From positions 749,507 through 813,506 of the forward strand of contig NZ_BMXU01000002.1 of NCBI RefSeq assembly GCF_014651915.1: a DNA stretch of 64,000 nucleotides, written 5' to 3'. This stretch comes from Parvularcula lutaonensis (GTDB lineage: Bacteria > Pseudomonadota > Alphaproteobacteria > Caulobacterales > Parvularculaceae). Below, piece by piece: positions 1 to 7,956 of this stretch (the stretch's first letter is position 1; every line of letters starts with the position of its first letter). Both the position numbers and the translations under genes were made by a program. A model generated the notes under the pieces. It did not search any database. It had not been told where the DNA came from and saw only the letters and a list, made by a program, of their open reading frames with translations.

Positions 1-1
1 C

Positions 2-1123
2 ACGACCCAGCGCCAGAACCTGATCCTGTCGGGCGACCTGATCGGCGAGTTCCAGACCGGCAGCATCGGGCACACGGTGGTCACTGGCGTCGAATATATC
101 GACACGGTCAACAACAATGACCGGTTCAATGCCTTCTGGGACCAGACCCAGGATGACGTGGAGTTCTTCATCATCCAGCGTCCGCTGAACCTGCGTGGCG
201 GGGTGGGTGTCAATGCGAATGGCCTGACGACCACGAACGACTTCACCGCGGACCTCAATGATGACACCGAAGCCGATGTCACGGTGTTTTCGGCCTACGC
301 CCAAGACGAAATCGCGCTGACCGAGCAGTTCGACCTCGTGCTTGGCCTGCGTTATGACAGCTTCGACATCGAGGTCCTCAACGTCCCGGCGAACGAAACC
401 CGCGAGCGTCTCGATGAGCGCGTCTCGCCGCGTTTGGGGCTCGTCTACAAGCCGCAGTCGAACCTGTCGTTCTATGCAAGCTATTCCGAGAGCTTCCTGC
501 CGCGCTCGGGCGAGCAGTTCGCCAATATCAACGGCAACAACAATGCTCTTGACCCAGATGAGTTCTCGAACCTCGAAGCGGGCATCAAATGGGACTTTCT
601 CGACAATCTCAGCCTCACCGCTGCGGTGTTCGAGATCGAGCAGAGCTCGCCTCAGGTCGCGGACAATGACCCCGAGACCCTCGACGTCATCGAGTCGGAA
701 ACGCAAGGCTTTGAGCTCCAGCTCAAGGGCGAGATCGTCGAAGGCTGGTACATCTCCGGCGGTTACAGCTATCTCGATGGCGAGATCGTCGATCGCAACG
801 GCCCGACGGGGCTGACCCCGCGCGAGCTGCCGGAGAACATGTTCTCGCTGTGGAACGCCTTCCAGATCACCGAGAAATTCGGTGTCGGTGTCGGGGCGAC
901 CTATCAGGACGAGAGCTTCATCAACAACTCGAACAGCGCGGTGCTGCCGAGCTTCACGCGGGTCGACGCCGCAGCTTATTACGACGTTTCGGAGAAACTC
1001 CGCCTACAGCTCAATGTCGAGAATCTGACGGACGAGCTCTACTTCCCGACCTCGCACAGCACCCACCAGGCAACGGTCGCGGCACCGCTCAATGCCCGCC
1101 TCACGGTGCGGGGCCGGTTCTAG
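2..1123 (+). CDS. TonB-dependent siderophore-type receptor, C-terminal part (5' truncated by window edge)
   Basis: The frame is open from the first bases of the window, so the plug and signal peptide lie upstream. The visible 373 residues look like the beta-barrel of an outer-membrane TonB-dependent receptor: alternating polar/aromatic strands, a YDSFDIEV-type extracellular strand, SPRLGLVYKP and NVENLTDELYF near the end, and a terminal aromatic residue (RLTVRGRF), as required for BAM insertion. These motifs resemble ferrichrome/hydroxamate siderophore receptors, but the ligand cannot be read from this fragment. A GTG at 77 is internal and should not be used as the start. A 92-base gap separates it from the aminotransferase. 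Confidence 0.88.
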   Translation, partial: TTQRQNLILSGDLIGEFQTGSIGHTVVTGVEYIDTVNNNDRFNAFWDQTQDDVEFFIIQRPLNLRGGVGVNANGLTTTNDFTADLNDDTEADVTVFSAYAQDEIALTEQFDLVLGLRYDSFDIEVLNVPANETRERLDERVSPRLGLVYKPQSNLSFYASYSESFLPRSGEQFANINGNNNALDPDEFSNLEAGIKWDFLDNLSLTAAVFEIEQSSPQVADNDPETLDVIESETQGFELQLKGEIVEGWYISGGYSYLDGEIVDRNGPTGLTPRELPENMFSLWNAFQITEKFGVGVGATYQDESFINNSNSAVLPSFTRVDAAAYYDVSEKLRLQLNVENLTDELYFPTSHSTHQATVAAPLNARLTVRGRF

Positions 1124-1215
1124 GCCCGCAAGAACCTCGGGGCTCCTTCGTCCAGACCCCTTGAACGCCGCTTCCAAGCGGAGCAGAGGGGATGGAGGAC
1201 AAGAAGGAGGCCCCG

Positions 1216-2538
1216 ATGGCAGACGCAGGCACGAACGAATATCCCACCAACGAACTCCTGGTCGCTCGCCGGAACGCGGCATGTCCCGCTGGCCTTCCGT
1301 CCAAGTCGGGGATCTATGCAGCGAAGGCCCGCGGAGCCGAGCTCTGGGATGTCGAAGGCAAGCGCTACATCGACTTCATCGCGGGCATTGGCGTCCTCAA
1401 TGTGGGCCATAACCACCCCAAGGTGATGCAGGCCGCGCGGGACCAGATGGAAAAGGTGGTCCACACCTGCTTCGGGGTCGCTCAGTACGAGCCCTACATC
1501 GAGCTGGCCGAGCGCCTCAACAAGCTGGTCAAGCAGGCTGGCGGCGGACGTTCCGACTACAAGACGATGTTCATGAACTCGGGCTCGGAAGCCACCGAGC
1601 ACGTGTGCAAGTTCGCCCGCCGCATCACGGGCCGTCCGGGCCTCATCAGCTTCGAGGGCAGCTTCCACGGCCGCACGCTTCTCGCCACGGCACTCACAGG
1701 CAAGGCCCGTCCGTACAAGGAAGGCTTCGGCCCGCTTCCGGGCGACGTCTATCACGCTCCGTACCCGCATGAATACAAGGGCATGTCGAGCCAAGGCGCG
1801 CTCAATTGCCTGCAACACATTTTCGAAACCTCGATCGCGCCCTCCGATGTCGCAGCGATCCTGATCGAGCCGGTGCAGGGCGAAGGCGGTTTCGTGCCTG
1901 CGCCGAAGGAATTCCTGCAGGGCCTCCGCGAGATCTGCGACAAGCACGGCATCATGTTCATCGCCGACGAGGTCCAGACCGGCTTTGCGAGGACCGGCAC
2001 CATGTTCGCGATCGAGCAGTCGGGCGTCGAGCCGGACTTCCTCGTCTGCGCGAAGTCGATCGCCGGCGGCTTCCCGCTCTCGGCAGTCGTCGGCAAGGCG
2101 GACCTCTTTGACCAGATCGCGCCGGGTGGCATGGGATCGACCTATGGCGGCAACCCCGTCGCCTGTGCTGCGGGGATCGCTGTCCTCGACGTGATCGAGG
2201 AAGAAGGGCTTATCCAGCGTGCGGAGGAAATCGGCGCCAAAGTCGAGGCCCGCTGGAAAGAGCTGGCCGACGGTGTCGGCAAGGGCGTGTTCGGCGATGT
2301 CCGCCGCGTCGGCGCCATGGCTGCGGTCGAAATGGTCAAGGACGGCGATCCGATGCAGCCGAACTCCGACGCCGCGGCGAAGATCCAGGGGCGTGCGCGG
2401 GAACTGGGCCTTCTCACCCTGACCGCGGGCAAGAAGGCGCAGGTCATCCGCACCCACGTGCCGCTCGTCGCTTCGGATGAGATCATTGACGAAGGCCTCG
2501 ACATCTTCGCCCAGGCGACCAAGGACGTTCTCGGATAA
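1216..2538 (+). CDS. gabT: 4-aminobutyrate (GABA) aminotransferase-like class III aminotransferase
   Basis: PLP-dependent fold-type I enzyme of 440 residues, expected to transfer the amino group of GABA or a related omega-amine to 2-oxoglutarate in the cytoplasm. It shows the NSGSEATE phosphate/PLP loop (about 121-128), IEPVQGEGG (about 218-225), DEVQTGFART with the PLP-ring aspartate at 251, and CAKSIAGGFPLS carrying the Schiff-base lysine at 280. The ATG at 1216 is preferred over the ATG at 1192 because a strong Shine-Dalgarno (AAGGAGG) ends 5 bases before it. Class III members (GABA, beta-alanine, ornithine, 5-aminovalerate) are hard to separate by eye, so the exact substrate is inference. 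The methyltransferase starts 3 bases after the stop. Confidence 0.85.
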   Translation: MADAGTNEYPTNELLVARRNAACPAGLPSKSGIYAAKARGAELWDVEGKRYIDFIAGIGVLNVGHNHPKVMQAARDQMEKVVHTCFGVAQYEPYIELAERLNKLVKQAGGGRSDYKTMFMNSGSEATEHVCKFARRITGRPGLISFEGSFHGRTLLATALTGKARPYKEGFGPLPGDVYHAPYPHEYKGMSSQGALNCLQHIFETSIAPSDVAAILIEPVQGEGGFVPAPKEFLQGLREICDKHGIMFIADEVQTGFARTGTMFAIEQSGVEPDFLVCAKSIAGGFPLSAVVGKADLFDQIAPGGMGSTYGGNPVACAAGIAVLDVIEEEGLIQRAEEIGAKVEARWKELADGVGKGVFGDVRRVGAMAAVEMVKDGDPMQPNSDAAAKIQGRARELGLLTLTAGKKAQVIRTHVPLVASDEIIDEGLDIFAQATKDVLG

Positions 2539-2541
2539 TCC

Positions 2542-3342
2542 GTGAGCGGACCGGGTCCGAAATTTTCTTACAAGTCCGAGCTCGTCGCCTTCGCGCGGCG
2601 GCTTGGCCTTCTTGGTATCGTGGACTGGGTCTATGGCCAGCGCCGCGTGTCCGAATATGCAAGCGCGAACGCTGCTTACCAGATGCAGCACCCCGAGTGT
2701 CGGTTTCCTCCGGCGGCGCTCGTCCAGCGCACCTATGGCACGCCGAGCTTCCAGTCCTTCCGGGAGTGGGGCGCGCGGAACGCGAAGGAAATCGCGGAGG
2801 CGATCGAGCGGCATAGCACTGTCGATGCGCCGCAGGTGCTCGAATGGGGCTGCGGCCTCGGGCGCCTCGCCGTGCACCTGGTCGACCGCTACGCCTATAC
2901 GGGCGTCGATATCGACGCGGGCTCGGTCCAGTGGTGCCGCGACAATCTCGGCGGCAGGTTCGCCATCAACCAGCCGAAACCGCCGCTGCCCTTCGCGGCA
3001 GAGAGCTTCGACGTGGTCTTTGCCGTGTCGATCTTCACCCATCTCTCCGAACGGGCGCATCTCGACTGGCGCGACGAGATGTTGCGCGTGCTGAAGCCCG
3101 GCGGCGTCTTCATCTTCACCGTCCACGGCGATGAGCAGTCGAAGGAACTGAGCCCTTCCGAACGTCAGCGCTACGATGCCGGACAGATCGTTGTCCGCGG
3201 CGGCGTCAGCGAGGGTAGCCGGACATTCCTCGCCTACCACCCCGATCCTTACGTCCGCGAGACGCTGCTTGAGGGCTACGACGTCGCCGAAGGACCGACG
3301 CCCGCCTGCGGACAAACTCTCTATGCCGGGCGGAAATCCTGA
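2542..3342 (+). CDS. Class I SAM-dependent methyltransferase
   Basis: A 266-residue protein with a Rossmann methyltransferase core. Motif I is VLEWGCGLGRLAVHLV (about residues 98-113), followed by an acidic GVDIDAGSV that would bind the SAM ribose, a PLPFAAESFDVVFAVSIFTHL segment typical of methyltransf_11/25, and LRVLKPGGVFIFTVHG. The N-terminal about 90 residues are predicted helical and probably form the substrate cap. The start is GTG, 3 bases after the aminotransferase stop, so the two are likely co-transcribed. The acceptor is unknown; similar domains methylate sugars, lipids or small metabolites. Confidence 0.8.
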   Translation: MSGPGPKFSYKSELVAFARRLGLLGIVDWVYGQRRVSEYASANAAYQMQHPECRFPPAALVQRTYGTPSFQSFREWGARNAKEIAEAIERHSTVDAPQVLEWGCGLGRLAVHLVDRYAYTGVDIDAGSVQWCRDNLGGRFAINQPKPPLPFAAESFDVVFAVSIFTHLSERAHLDWRDEMLRVLKPGGVFIFTVHGDEQSKELSPSERQRYDAGQIVVRGGVSEGSRTFLAYHPDPYVRETLLEGYDVAEGPTPACGQTLYAGRKS

Positions 3343-3404
3343 GCGGGATGCTTGCCGCCCGCGACGGAATGGGGGAGGGAAGGCACAGGCTATCAGGGGG
3401 TCCC

Positions 3405-3842
3405 ATGCGCCGCTCTCTCGTTCTCATCGCTTGCCTTGCTTCTGCGGCCTGCGTCAGTCCCGACAGCCGGGTCCCATATGTCTGCGCTGATGAAGACTGG
3501 TTCCTGCGCGGCCTCGATGCGGACACAGATACCTGGGCCATTGGCGGGCGGGCCAAGCGACTTGCCTTCTTCCGATCGAAATGCGGCGCGGATTTCGACC
3601 AGGCGGCCTATCTGGCGGGCGAAATCGCGGCAAAGAATGCCGCGCGCGGTTTGCCGGTCACCGATGACCGCTACTGGCGTTACTACGACGATCCCTATTA
3701 CCGCGACCGCCGCTGGCGCCGGGGAGGCCGGCGCTACCGGGACAATGATGGCGTGCGTATCGTCCTTCCCGAGGGCAGTACGCCCCAGACCGACAATGGC
3801 GGCAGCGGCGTGCGGATCCAGCTTCCCGAGAACAAGGACTGA
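3405..3842 (+). CDS. Small lipoprotein with Arg/Tyr-rich and repeated VRIxLPE tail
   Basis: The 145-residue product begins MRRSLVLIACLASAAC, a type II signal peptide with lipobox LASAAC and lipidated Cys16, so it should be anchored in the envelope. The mid part has a DUF2799-like look (CADEDWFLRGLDAD, then YLAGEIAAKNAARGLPVTDDR); this family link is tentative. An Arg/Tyr-rich stretch near YYRDRRWRRGGRRYRD follows, and the tail repeats GVRIVLPEG and GVRIQLPEN. An upstream in-frame ATG at 3348 would add 19 residues before the signal and is unlikely. Function is not recognised. Confidence 0.7.
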   Translation: MRRSLVLIACLASAACVSPDSRVPYVCADEDWFLRGLDADTDTWAIGGRAKRLAFFRSKCGADFDQAAYLAGEIAAKNAARGLPVTDDRYWRYYDDPYYRDRRWRRGGRRYRDNDGVRIVLPEGSTPQTDNGGSGVRIQLPENKD

Positions 3843-3905
3843 ACCGAAACTGGCGTCCTTGCGGATTCTGCTGCAAGCTGGTGTCGGGACTGAGGATCAG
3901 GGGTC

Positions 3906-5156
3906 ATGAGCAGCACCACCATGTCGGACGGGGGCGGCGGGCAGGCCGAGCACAACGCGTGCCTTGCCTGCGGTGAGCAGATCTTCGGGCCCTACTGCCA
4001 TGCCTGCGGCCAGAAGAACGATGATTGCCGCCGCTCGATCGTCAGGCTGGCGGGGGAGACCGTGGCCAATGTCGCGGCGCTCGACGGCAAGTTCCTGCGC
4101 ACCGTGCGCAGCTCCCTGTCGCGGCCGGGCAGCCACGTCCACCAGTATGCCCATGGCAAGCGCTCGCCCTTCACCCCACCGGTCAGGTTCTTCTTCGTCG
4201 TCACCTTCGTTTTTTTCGCGACGCTCTGGCTGACCGACCGGAACATCTTCGTCCTCCAGCTCGTCCCCGAGGACACCGACATCTCCGAGAGCAACATCCA
4301 GTTCCGTGTCACCGAGGACGACGAGGAGATCGCGAACCTCACCATTGGCAATGGCGAAAACTCAGAGGCCACGCAGGTCGGGTCTCGTGACGACACGGTG
4401 CCAGCCGATGCTGCCGGCGATGACCGGGAAGCGGGGCCGCTTTCAGACTTCCGAGCGGACATCGAAACAGTCCGCGGCGACTTTCGCGAGGATGTCGAAA
4501 CCGTCCGCAGCGACGTTGCCCAGGCTCTTCTCGACGAAGGCGTCATCGACGAGGCACAGGCTGACGAGATCGATTCCCAGATGGAGGACGCGCCGAAGAT
4601 CGTCCCCTATGGCGGCTTCCTCATCAAAGCCCACGACCTGACCTATACGGAGGAAGAGAAGGAGTGGCTCCGCTCCCGCGTCTCGGTGGGCGAGGGCTTC
4701 ACCTTCCTTGGCCGCGAGATGACCAGCGAGCGCCTCGGCGATGCGCTGATCCAGACCATGCAGAACCCCGCGGCGTTCAACAATGCGCTGAACGAGGTCA
4801 TCCCCTTCCTGCTGCTGCTTTTCGTGCCGCTGATGGCGGTCCTGGGCACCGTGTTCATCAGGGGGCGCGACGCGCTCGTCTACGACCACCTGCTGCTGGC
4901 GATCCAGACTCACGCCTTTGCCTTCGTGGTGATGACGCTGACGATCTGGACGGGTTTCCTGCTGCCGTCAGAGGCTGGCGCGCTGGCTTTCCTCGTGGGT
5001 GTCCCGCTCTATTACCTGATGGGCCTGCGCGGAGCGTTTCATCGCAGCTGGCGCAAGTCGATCGCGACGACCGTATTTGTCGGGGTCGTCTACCACTCGC
5101 TGTTCTTCTTTGCCCTGCTGGGCGCGATGATCGTAAGTTTCTGGCAGATTGTCTAA
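3906..5156 (+). CDS. DUF3667 family membrane protein
   Basis: A 416-residue protein. The N-terminus holds paired CxxC motifs (CLACGEQIFGPYCHACGQ), a zinc-ribbon signature of DUF3667, followed by a conserved FLRTVRSSLSRPGSHVHQY-type segment and a first membrane helix (RFFFVVTFVFFATLWL). An acidic segment of about 130 residues contains the repeated phrase ETVRGDFREDVETVRSDV. Four or five hydrophobic helices follow in the C-terminal half (IPFLLLLFVPLMAVLGTVF and others). The family is uncharacterised; position in the inner membrane is inferred from the helices. It lies 63 bases after the small lipoprotein gene and just before the hydrolase gene, possibly in the same transcript. Confidence 0.8.
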   Translation: MSSTTMSDGGGGQAEHNACLACGEQIFGPYCHACGQKNDDCRRSIVRLAGETVANVAALDGKFLRTVRSSLSRPGSHVHQYAHGKRSPFTPPVRFFFVVTFVFFATLWLTDRNIFVLQLVPEDTDISESNIQFRVTEDDEEIANLTIGNGENSEATQVGSRDDTVPADAAGDDREAGPLSDFRADIETVRGDFREDVETVRSDVAQALLDEGVIDEAQADEIDSQMEDAPKIVPYGGFLIKAHDLTYTEEEKEWLRSRVSVGEGFTFLGREMTSERLGDALIQTMQNPAAFNNALNEVIPFLLLLFVPLMAVLGTVFIRGRDALVYDHLLLAIQTHAFAFVVMTLTIWTGFLLPSEAGALAFLVGVPLYYLMGLRGAFHRSWRKSIATTVFVGVVYHSLFFFALLGAMIVSFWQIV

Positions 5157-5165
5157 GGCGTGCCG

Positions 5166-5831
5166 ATGTTCACAGTCAGTCAGCCAAGCGTGGCCACCAC
5201 GGACGGCCAGCGTTTTCCGATCCGCCGGATTTTCTGCATCGGCAAGAACTACGCTGACCATACCCGCGAGATGGGCGGCGACCCGAAGACCACGCCGCCG
5301 GTCTTCTTCACCAAGCCCGCCCATGCGGCGACATCGGCGCGTGAGATCCCCTATCCTCTGGCTACGGACGACCTTCACTATGAGGGCGAGCTGGTGGTCG
5401 GCCTGAAGGATGGCGGCACCGCGCTTTCGGAGAAGGAGGCGATCGCGGCGATCTACGGCTATGGCTGCGGCTGTGACCTGACCCGCCGGGACCTGCAGAA
5501 CGAGGCGAAGGAGCGGTGCGGGCCCTGGGACCTCGCCAAGGCGCTCGATGACGGCGCGGTGCTCGGGCGGCTGGCACCAGCGAAAGGGCTGCTCGACCGC
5601 GGGCCGATCACCCTGTCGGTGAATGGCGAGACGCGGCAACAGGCAGACCTTTCAGACATGATCTGGAGCGTGCCGGAGATCATCATGAAGCTCTCGCGCT
5701 ACTTCCACCTCTGTCCTGGCGACCTGATCTTCACGGGCACCCCTGCGGGTATTGGCGCGCTCGAGCCTGGGGACCGCGTCGAAGTTGCCGTTGCAGACCT
5801 GCCGCCCTTGCGCTTTAGCCTCGTGGAATGA
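5166..5831 (+). CDS. Fumarylacetoacetate hydrolase (FAH) family protein
   Basis: A 221-residue FAH-fold enzyme, probably a hydrolase or decarboxylase of 2-oxo acids or acylpyruvates in the cytoplasm. Key family motifs are present: IGKNYADHTREMG, FFTKPAHA, the metal-binding Glu pair in LHYEGELVVGL, and FTGTPAGIGALEPGD near the C-terminus. The length is typical of acylpyruvase/FAHD1-type members. The ATG at 5166 has AAGG about 7 bases upstream; a GTG at 5160 is an alternative. The stop overlaps the start of the next gene by 4 bases, indicating translational coupling. The exact substrate is not evident. Confidence 0.85.
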   Translation: MFTVSQPSVATTDGQRFPIRRIFCIGKNYADHTREMGGDPKTTPPVFFTKPAHAATSAREIPYPLATDDLHYEGELVVGLKDGGTALSEKEAIAAIYGYGCGCDLTRRDLQNEAKERCGPWDLAKALDDGAVLGRLAPAKGLLDRGPITLSVNGETRQQADLSDMIWSVPEIIMKLSRYFHLCPGDLIFTGTPAGIGALEPGDRVEVAVADLPPLRFSLVE

Positions 5832-6292
5832 GCAAAGCCGAACTTTACCGCCAGACCGCCAGGGAAATCGCCGCCGTTCTCGAAGGCGAGCCGAACCTGA
5901 CCGCGCGTATGGCCACCGTCTCCTGCCTGCTGGCGCAGGCCTTCCCGGACAATATCTGGACGGGTTTCTACCTCGTCGACCCGGAGAAGGAGCGCGAGCT
6001 CGTCGTCGGGCCGTATCAGGGCACCCTCGGCTGCCTGCGCATCCCGTTCGACCGCGGCGTCTGCGGCGCTGCGGCACGGACGGGCGAGACGCAGGTCGTC
6101 CACGATGTCCACGAGTTCGAAGGCCACATCGCCTGCGACAGCCGCTCTGTCAGCGAGATCGTCGTTCCCGTACGGACGAAAGAAGGCGAGCTGATCGCCG
6201 TCCTCGACATCGACAGCCCGGATGTGGGGACCTTCGATGAGGTGGACCGGGAAAATCTCGAGCTGATTGTCCGTGAGACGTTCCAGCGCTGA
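5828..6292 (+). CDS. msrC: Free methionine-(R)-sulfoxide reductase (GAF domain)
   Basis: A single GAF domain of 154 residues that reduces free L-methionine-R-sulfoxide with thioredoxin-type reductant in the cytoplasm. The redox cysteines are at 69 (GCL), 79 (GVCG) and 103 (ACDS). Their 10 and 24 residue spacing matches the E. coli enzyme's Cys84/94/118, which is strong support. Other family hallmarks are the IWTGFYLV strand, GPYQGTLGCLRIPF and VRTKEGELIAVLDIDSP. The ATG overlaps the preceding TGA (ATGA), so it is translated with the FAH-family gene. Confidence 0.93.
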   Translation: MSKAELYRQTAREIAAVLEGEPNLTARMATVSCLLAQAFPDNIWTGFYLVDPEKERELVVGPYQGTLGCLRIPFDRGVCGAAARTGETQVVHDVHEFEGHIACDSRSVSEIVVPVRTKEGELIAVLDIDSPDVGTFDEVDRENLELIVRETFQR

Positions 6293-6363
6293 CGTCGGTT
6301 GTCCTGCGCGCTTGGCCGACCTCTCCAATTGTGCCAGTGTCTCTCTGATAGGGGAGAGAAAAC

Positions 6364-7134
6364 ATGTGTTTGAGGGCAGTCGCTGGCGCCGCTTTGTGCT
6401 TAGGATTGGTAGGATGCTTGCCTGAGGCTGACACGCGGAAGCTCTACGTCTCAGTCGATGAGAAGGTTAGTGTTCCCGCTGATTCCTTTTTCATCAAGGT
6501 TAGTGTCGTTGGGTTTGGCGATACGCAAGATAGTACACTGATCGAGCTGACAGCGCAGCTTGATGATTTACGCGCAGCGATTCCAGCGCTTGAAGGTTTG
6601 ACCGGATTCAGCATTGAAACCGACGACATTTCGATCGTCCCGCGTCCGGACGAAAGGTGCAAGGAGGTATTTGGCTACGATGCTGATAGGGTCTGCGCGC
6701 CCGGAGAATACGTCGCCACGGTATCGCTGGACATTAAAGGGCAGCCAGCCCTTCAGGCCGGCAATCTGATGTCCTTGGCTTCGGAAAAGGTCAGAGGTTC
6801 GGTAGAACTCATGAGCTTCTTTGCCTCCGATAAGGAGGCAGCCGAAGCAGCGGCGCTCACCGCTGTCCTCGCCAAAGCGCGCAGAGAAGCCGACCTCATC
6901 GCTTCCACTTCCGGAAGCCGGGCCGGATCGATATTGGAGATCCGACCGCCGAACATTGATGATTACTATCTACCGGAGATGCGGCTCAACGACATGTTCG
7001 CGCCTGTTGGCGCTGGTACTCAACGACAGTATGCGATCCGCACAATCCCGATAGATCAGCCGACGGTGGAAGTGTCAAAAGACCTTCTTATCGTCTTCGC
7101 TCTGGAACCCGTCGAACCGCCCTCAGAAGACTGA
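6364..7134 (+). CDS. SIMPL (DUF541) domain lipoprotein
   Basis: A 256-residue exported protein. MCLRAVAGAALCLGLVGC gives a lipobox LVGC, so it is probably lipid-anchored in the envelope. The rest fits the SIMPL/DUF541 fold: an N-terminal strand region KLYVSVDEKVSVPADS, a central helix with ASDKEAAEAAALTAVLAKA, and the typical AxxEAxxIA helix (ARREADLIASTSG). Family members are poorly understood; some relate to oxidative stress or envelope stability. Codon use is visibly less GC-biased than in its neighbours. A good Shine-Dalgarno (GGGGAGAG) precedes the ATG. It ends 3 bases before rlmJ. Confidence 0.75.
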   Translation: MCLRAVAGAALCLGLVGCLPEADTRKLYVSVDEKVSVPADSFFIKVSVVGFGDTQDSTLIELTAQLDDLRAAIPALEGLTGFSIETDDISIVPRPDERCKEVFGYDADRVCAPGEYVATVSLDIKGQPALQAGNLMSLASEKVRGSVELMSFFASDKEAAEAAALTAVLAKARREADLIASTSGSRAGSILEIRPPNIDDYYLPEMRLNDMFAPVGAGTQRQYAIRTIPIDQPTVEVSKDLLIVFALEPVEPPSED

Positions 7135-7137
7135 GCA

Positions 7138-7908
7138 ATGCTCTCCTACCAGCACGCCTATCACGCCGGGAATCCTGCCGACGTGCACAAGCACTTCGTG
7201 CTGGCGGAGTTGATCCGTCTTCTGACGAAGAAAGATCGGGGGATCAGCTATCTAGAGACCCATGCGGGGCGGGGGCTATATGACCTGACCTCACAGGAGT
7301 CGCTGAAGACCGGCGAGGCGGCGGAAGGGATCACGCTGCTCGACCCGCCCAAGGGCTCGGCCATCAACGATGCGCTCAGGATGATCCGTACCCATTACGG
7401 TGAGACGGCGTATCCAGGCTCGCCGATGGTCGCCGCGTCGCTGCTTCGTGAGCAGGACCGCATGGTGCTGATGGAGATGCATCCGCAGGAGCACGCGGCG
7501 CTGAAGAAGGCGATGAAGGGCACAGGGGCGGCGGTCCATAACCGCGATGCCTATGAAGGCGCGGTGGCGCTAACGCCGATGGAGCCGCGGCGGGGTCTTG
7601 TCCTGATCGACCCGCCCTATGAGGTGAAGGACGAGTACGGACGGGCTGCCGATCTTGCAATGAAGATCCACAAGCGCTGGCCGGAGGCTGCGGTCATGGT
7701 CTGGTACCCGCTCCTCGATGCGGGACGGCACAAGGACCTCCTTGCACGCATGGCCGATGGCGGGCCTCTGGTCAGCGAGGTCGGCTTCGACCTCAAGGGC
7801 GGGAAGGGGATGAAGGGTTCGGGCCTCGCGATTCTTGGCGCGCCCTATGGCGCAGACGCGGCGGTGGCGCGCGCTATCCATCTCGCTAGCCCCATCCTCC
7901 GCGCATAA
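7138..7908 (+). CDS. rlmJ: 23S rRNA (adenine(2030)-N6)-methyltransferase RlmJ
   Basis: Methylates A2030 of 23S rRNA. The 256-residue product starts with the hallmark MLSYQHAYHAGNPADVHKH and contains THAGRGLYDL (SAM binding, about 41-50) and the catalytic DPPYE motif at 158-162 of the N6-adenine methyltransferases. It is slightly shorter than E. coli RlmJ (about 280). The end of the gene is marked by a hairpin shared with the convergent receptor gene. Confidence 0.93.
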   Translation: MLSYQHAYHAGNPADVHKHFVLAELIRLLTKKDRGISYLETHAGRGLYDLTSQESLKTGEAAEGITLLDPPKGSAINDALRMIRTHYGETAYPGSPMVAASLLREQDRMVLMEMHPQEHAALKKAMKGTGAAVHNRDAYEGAVALTPMEPRRGLVLIDPPYEVKDEYGRAADLAMKIHKRWPEAAVMVWYPLLDAGRHKDLLARMADGGPLVSEVGFDLKGGKGMKGSGLAILGAPYGADAAVARAIHLASPILRA

Positions 7909-7932
7909 AAAAGGGAGGCCCGAAGGCCTCCC
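7906..7932 (-). terminator. Rho-independent terminator of the TonB receptor gene, shared with rlmJ
   Basis: A perfect 8-bp stem (GGGAGGCC, loop CGAA, GGCCTCCC, 7913-7932) sits between two convergent genes. A run of six A precedes it on the plus strand, so a transcript from the minus strand ends with the stem followed by six U, a classic intrinsic terminator. On the plus strand the trailing TCTCTC is only weakly U-rich, so termination of rlmJ there is less certain. Confidence 0.8.
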
Positions 7933-7956
7933 TCTCTCATCCGATAACGGACGAGC

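Noticed and set aside
1120-3315. 731-residue open frame on the minus strand
   Set aside because: It lies antisense to the aminotransferase and methyltransferase genes, both with clear motifs; low-complexity Arg/Ala/Asp composition typical of a GC-rich shadow frame.
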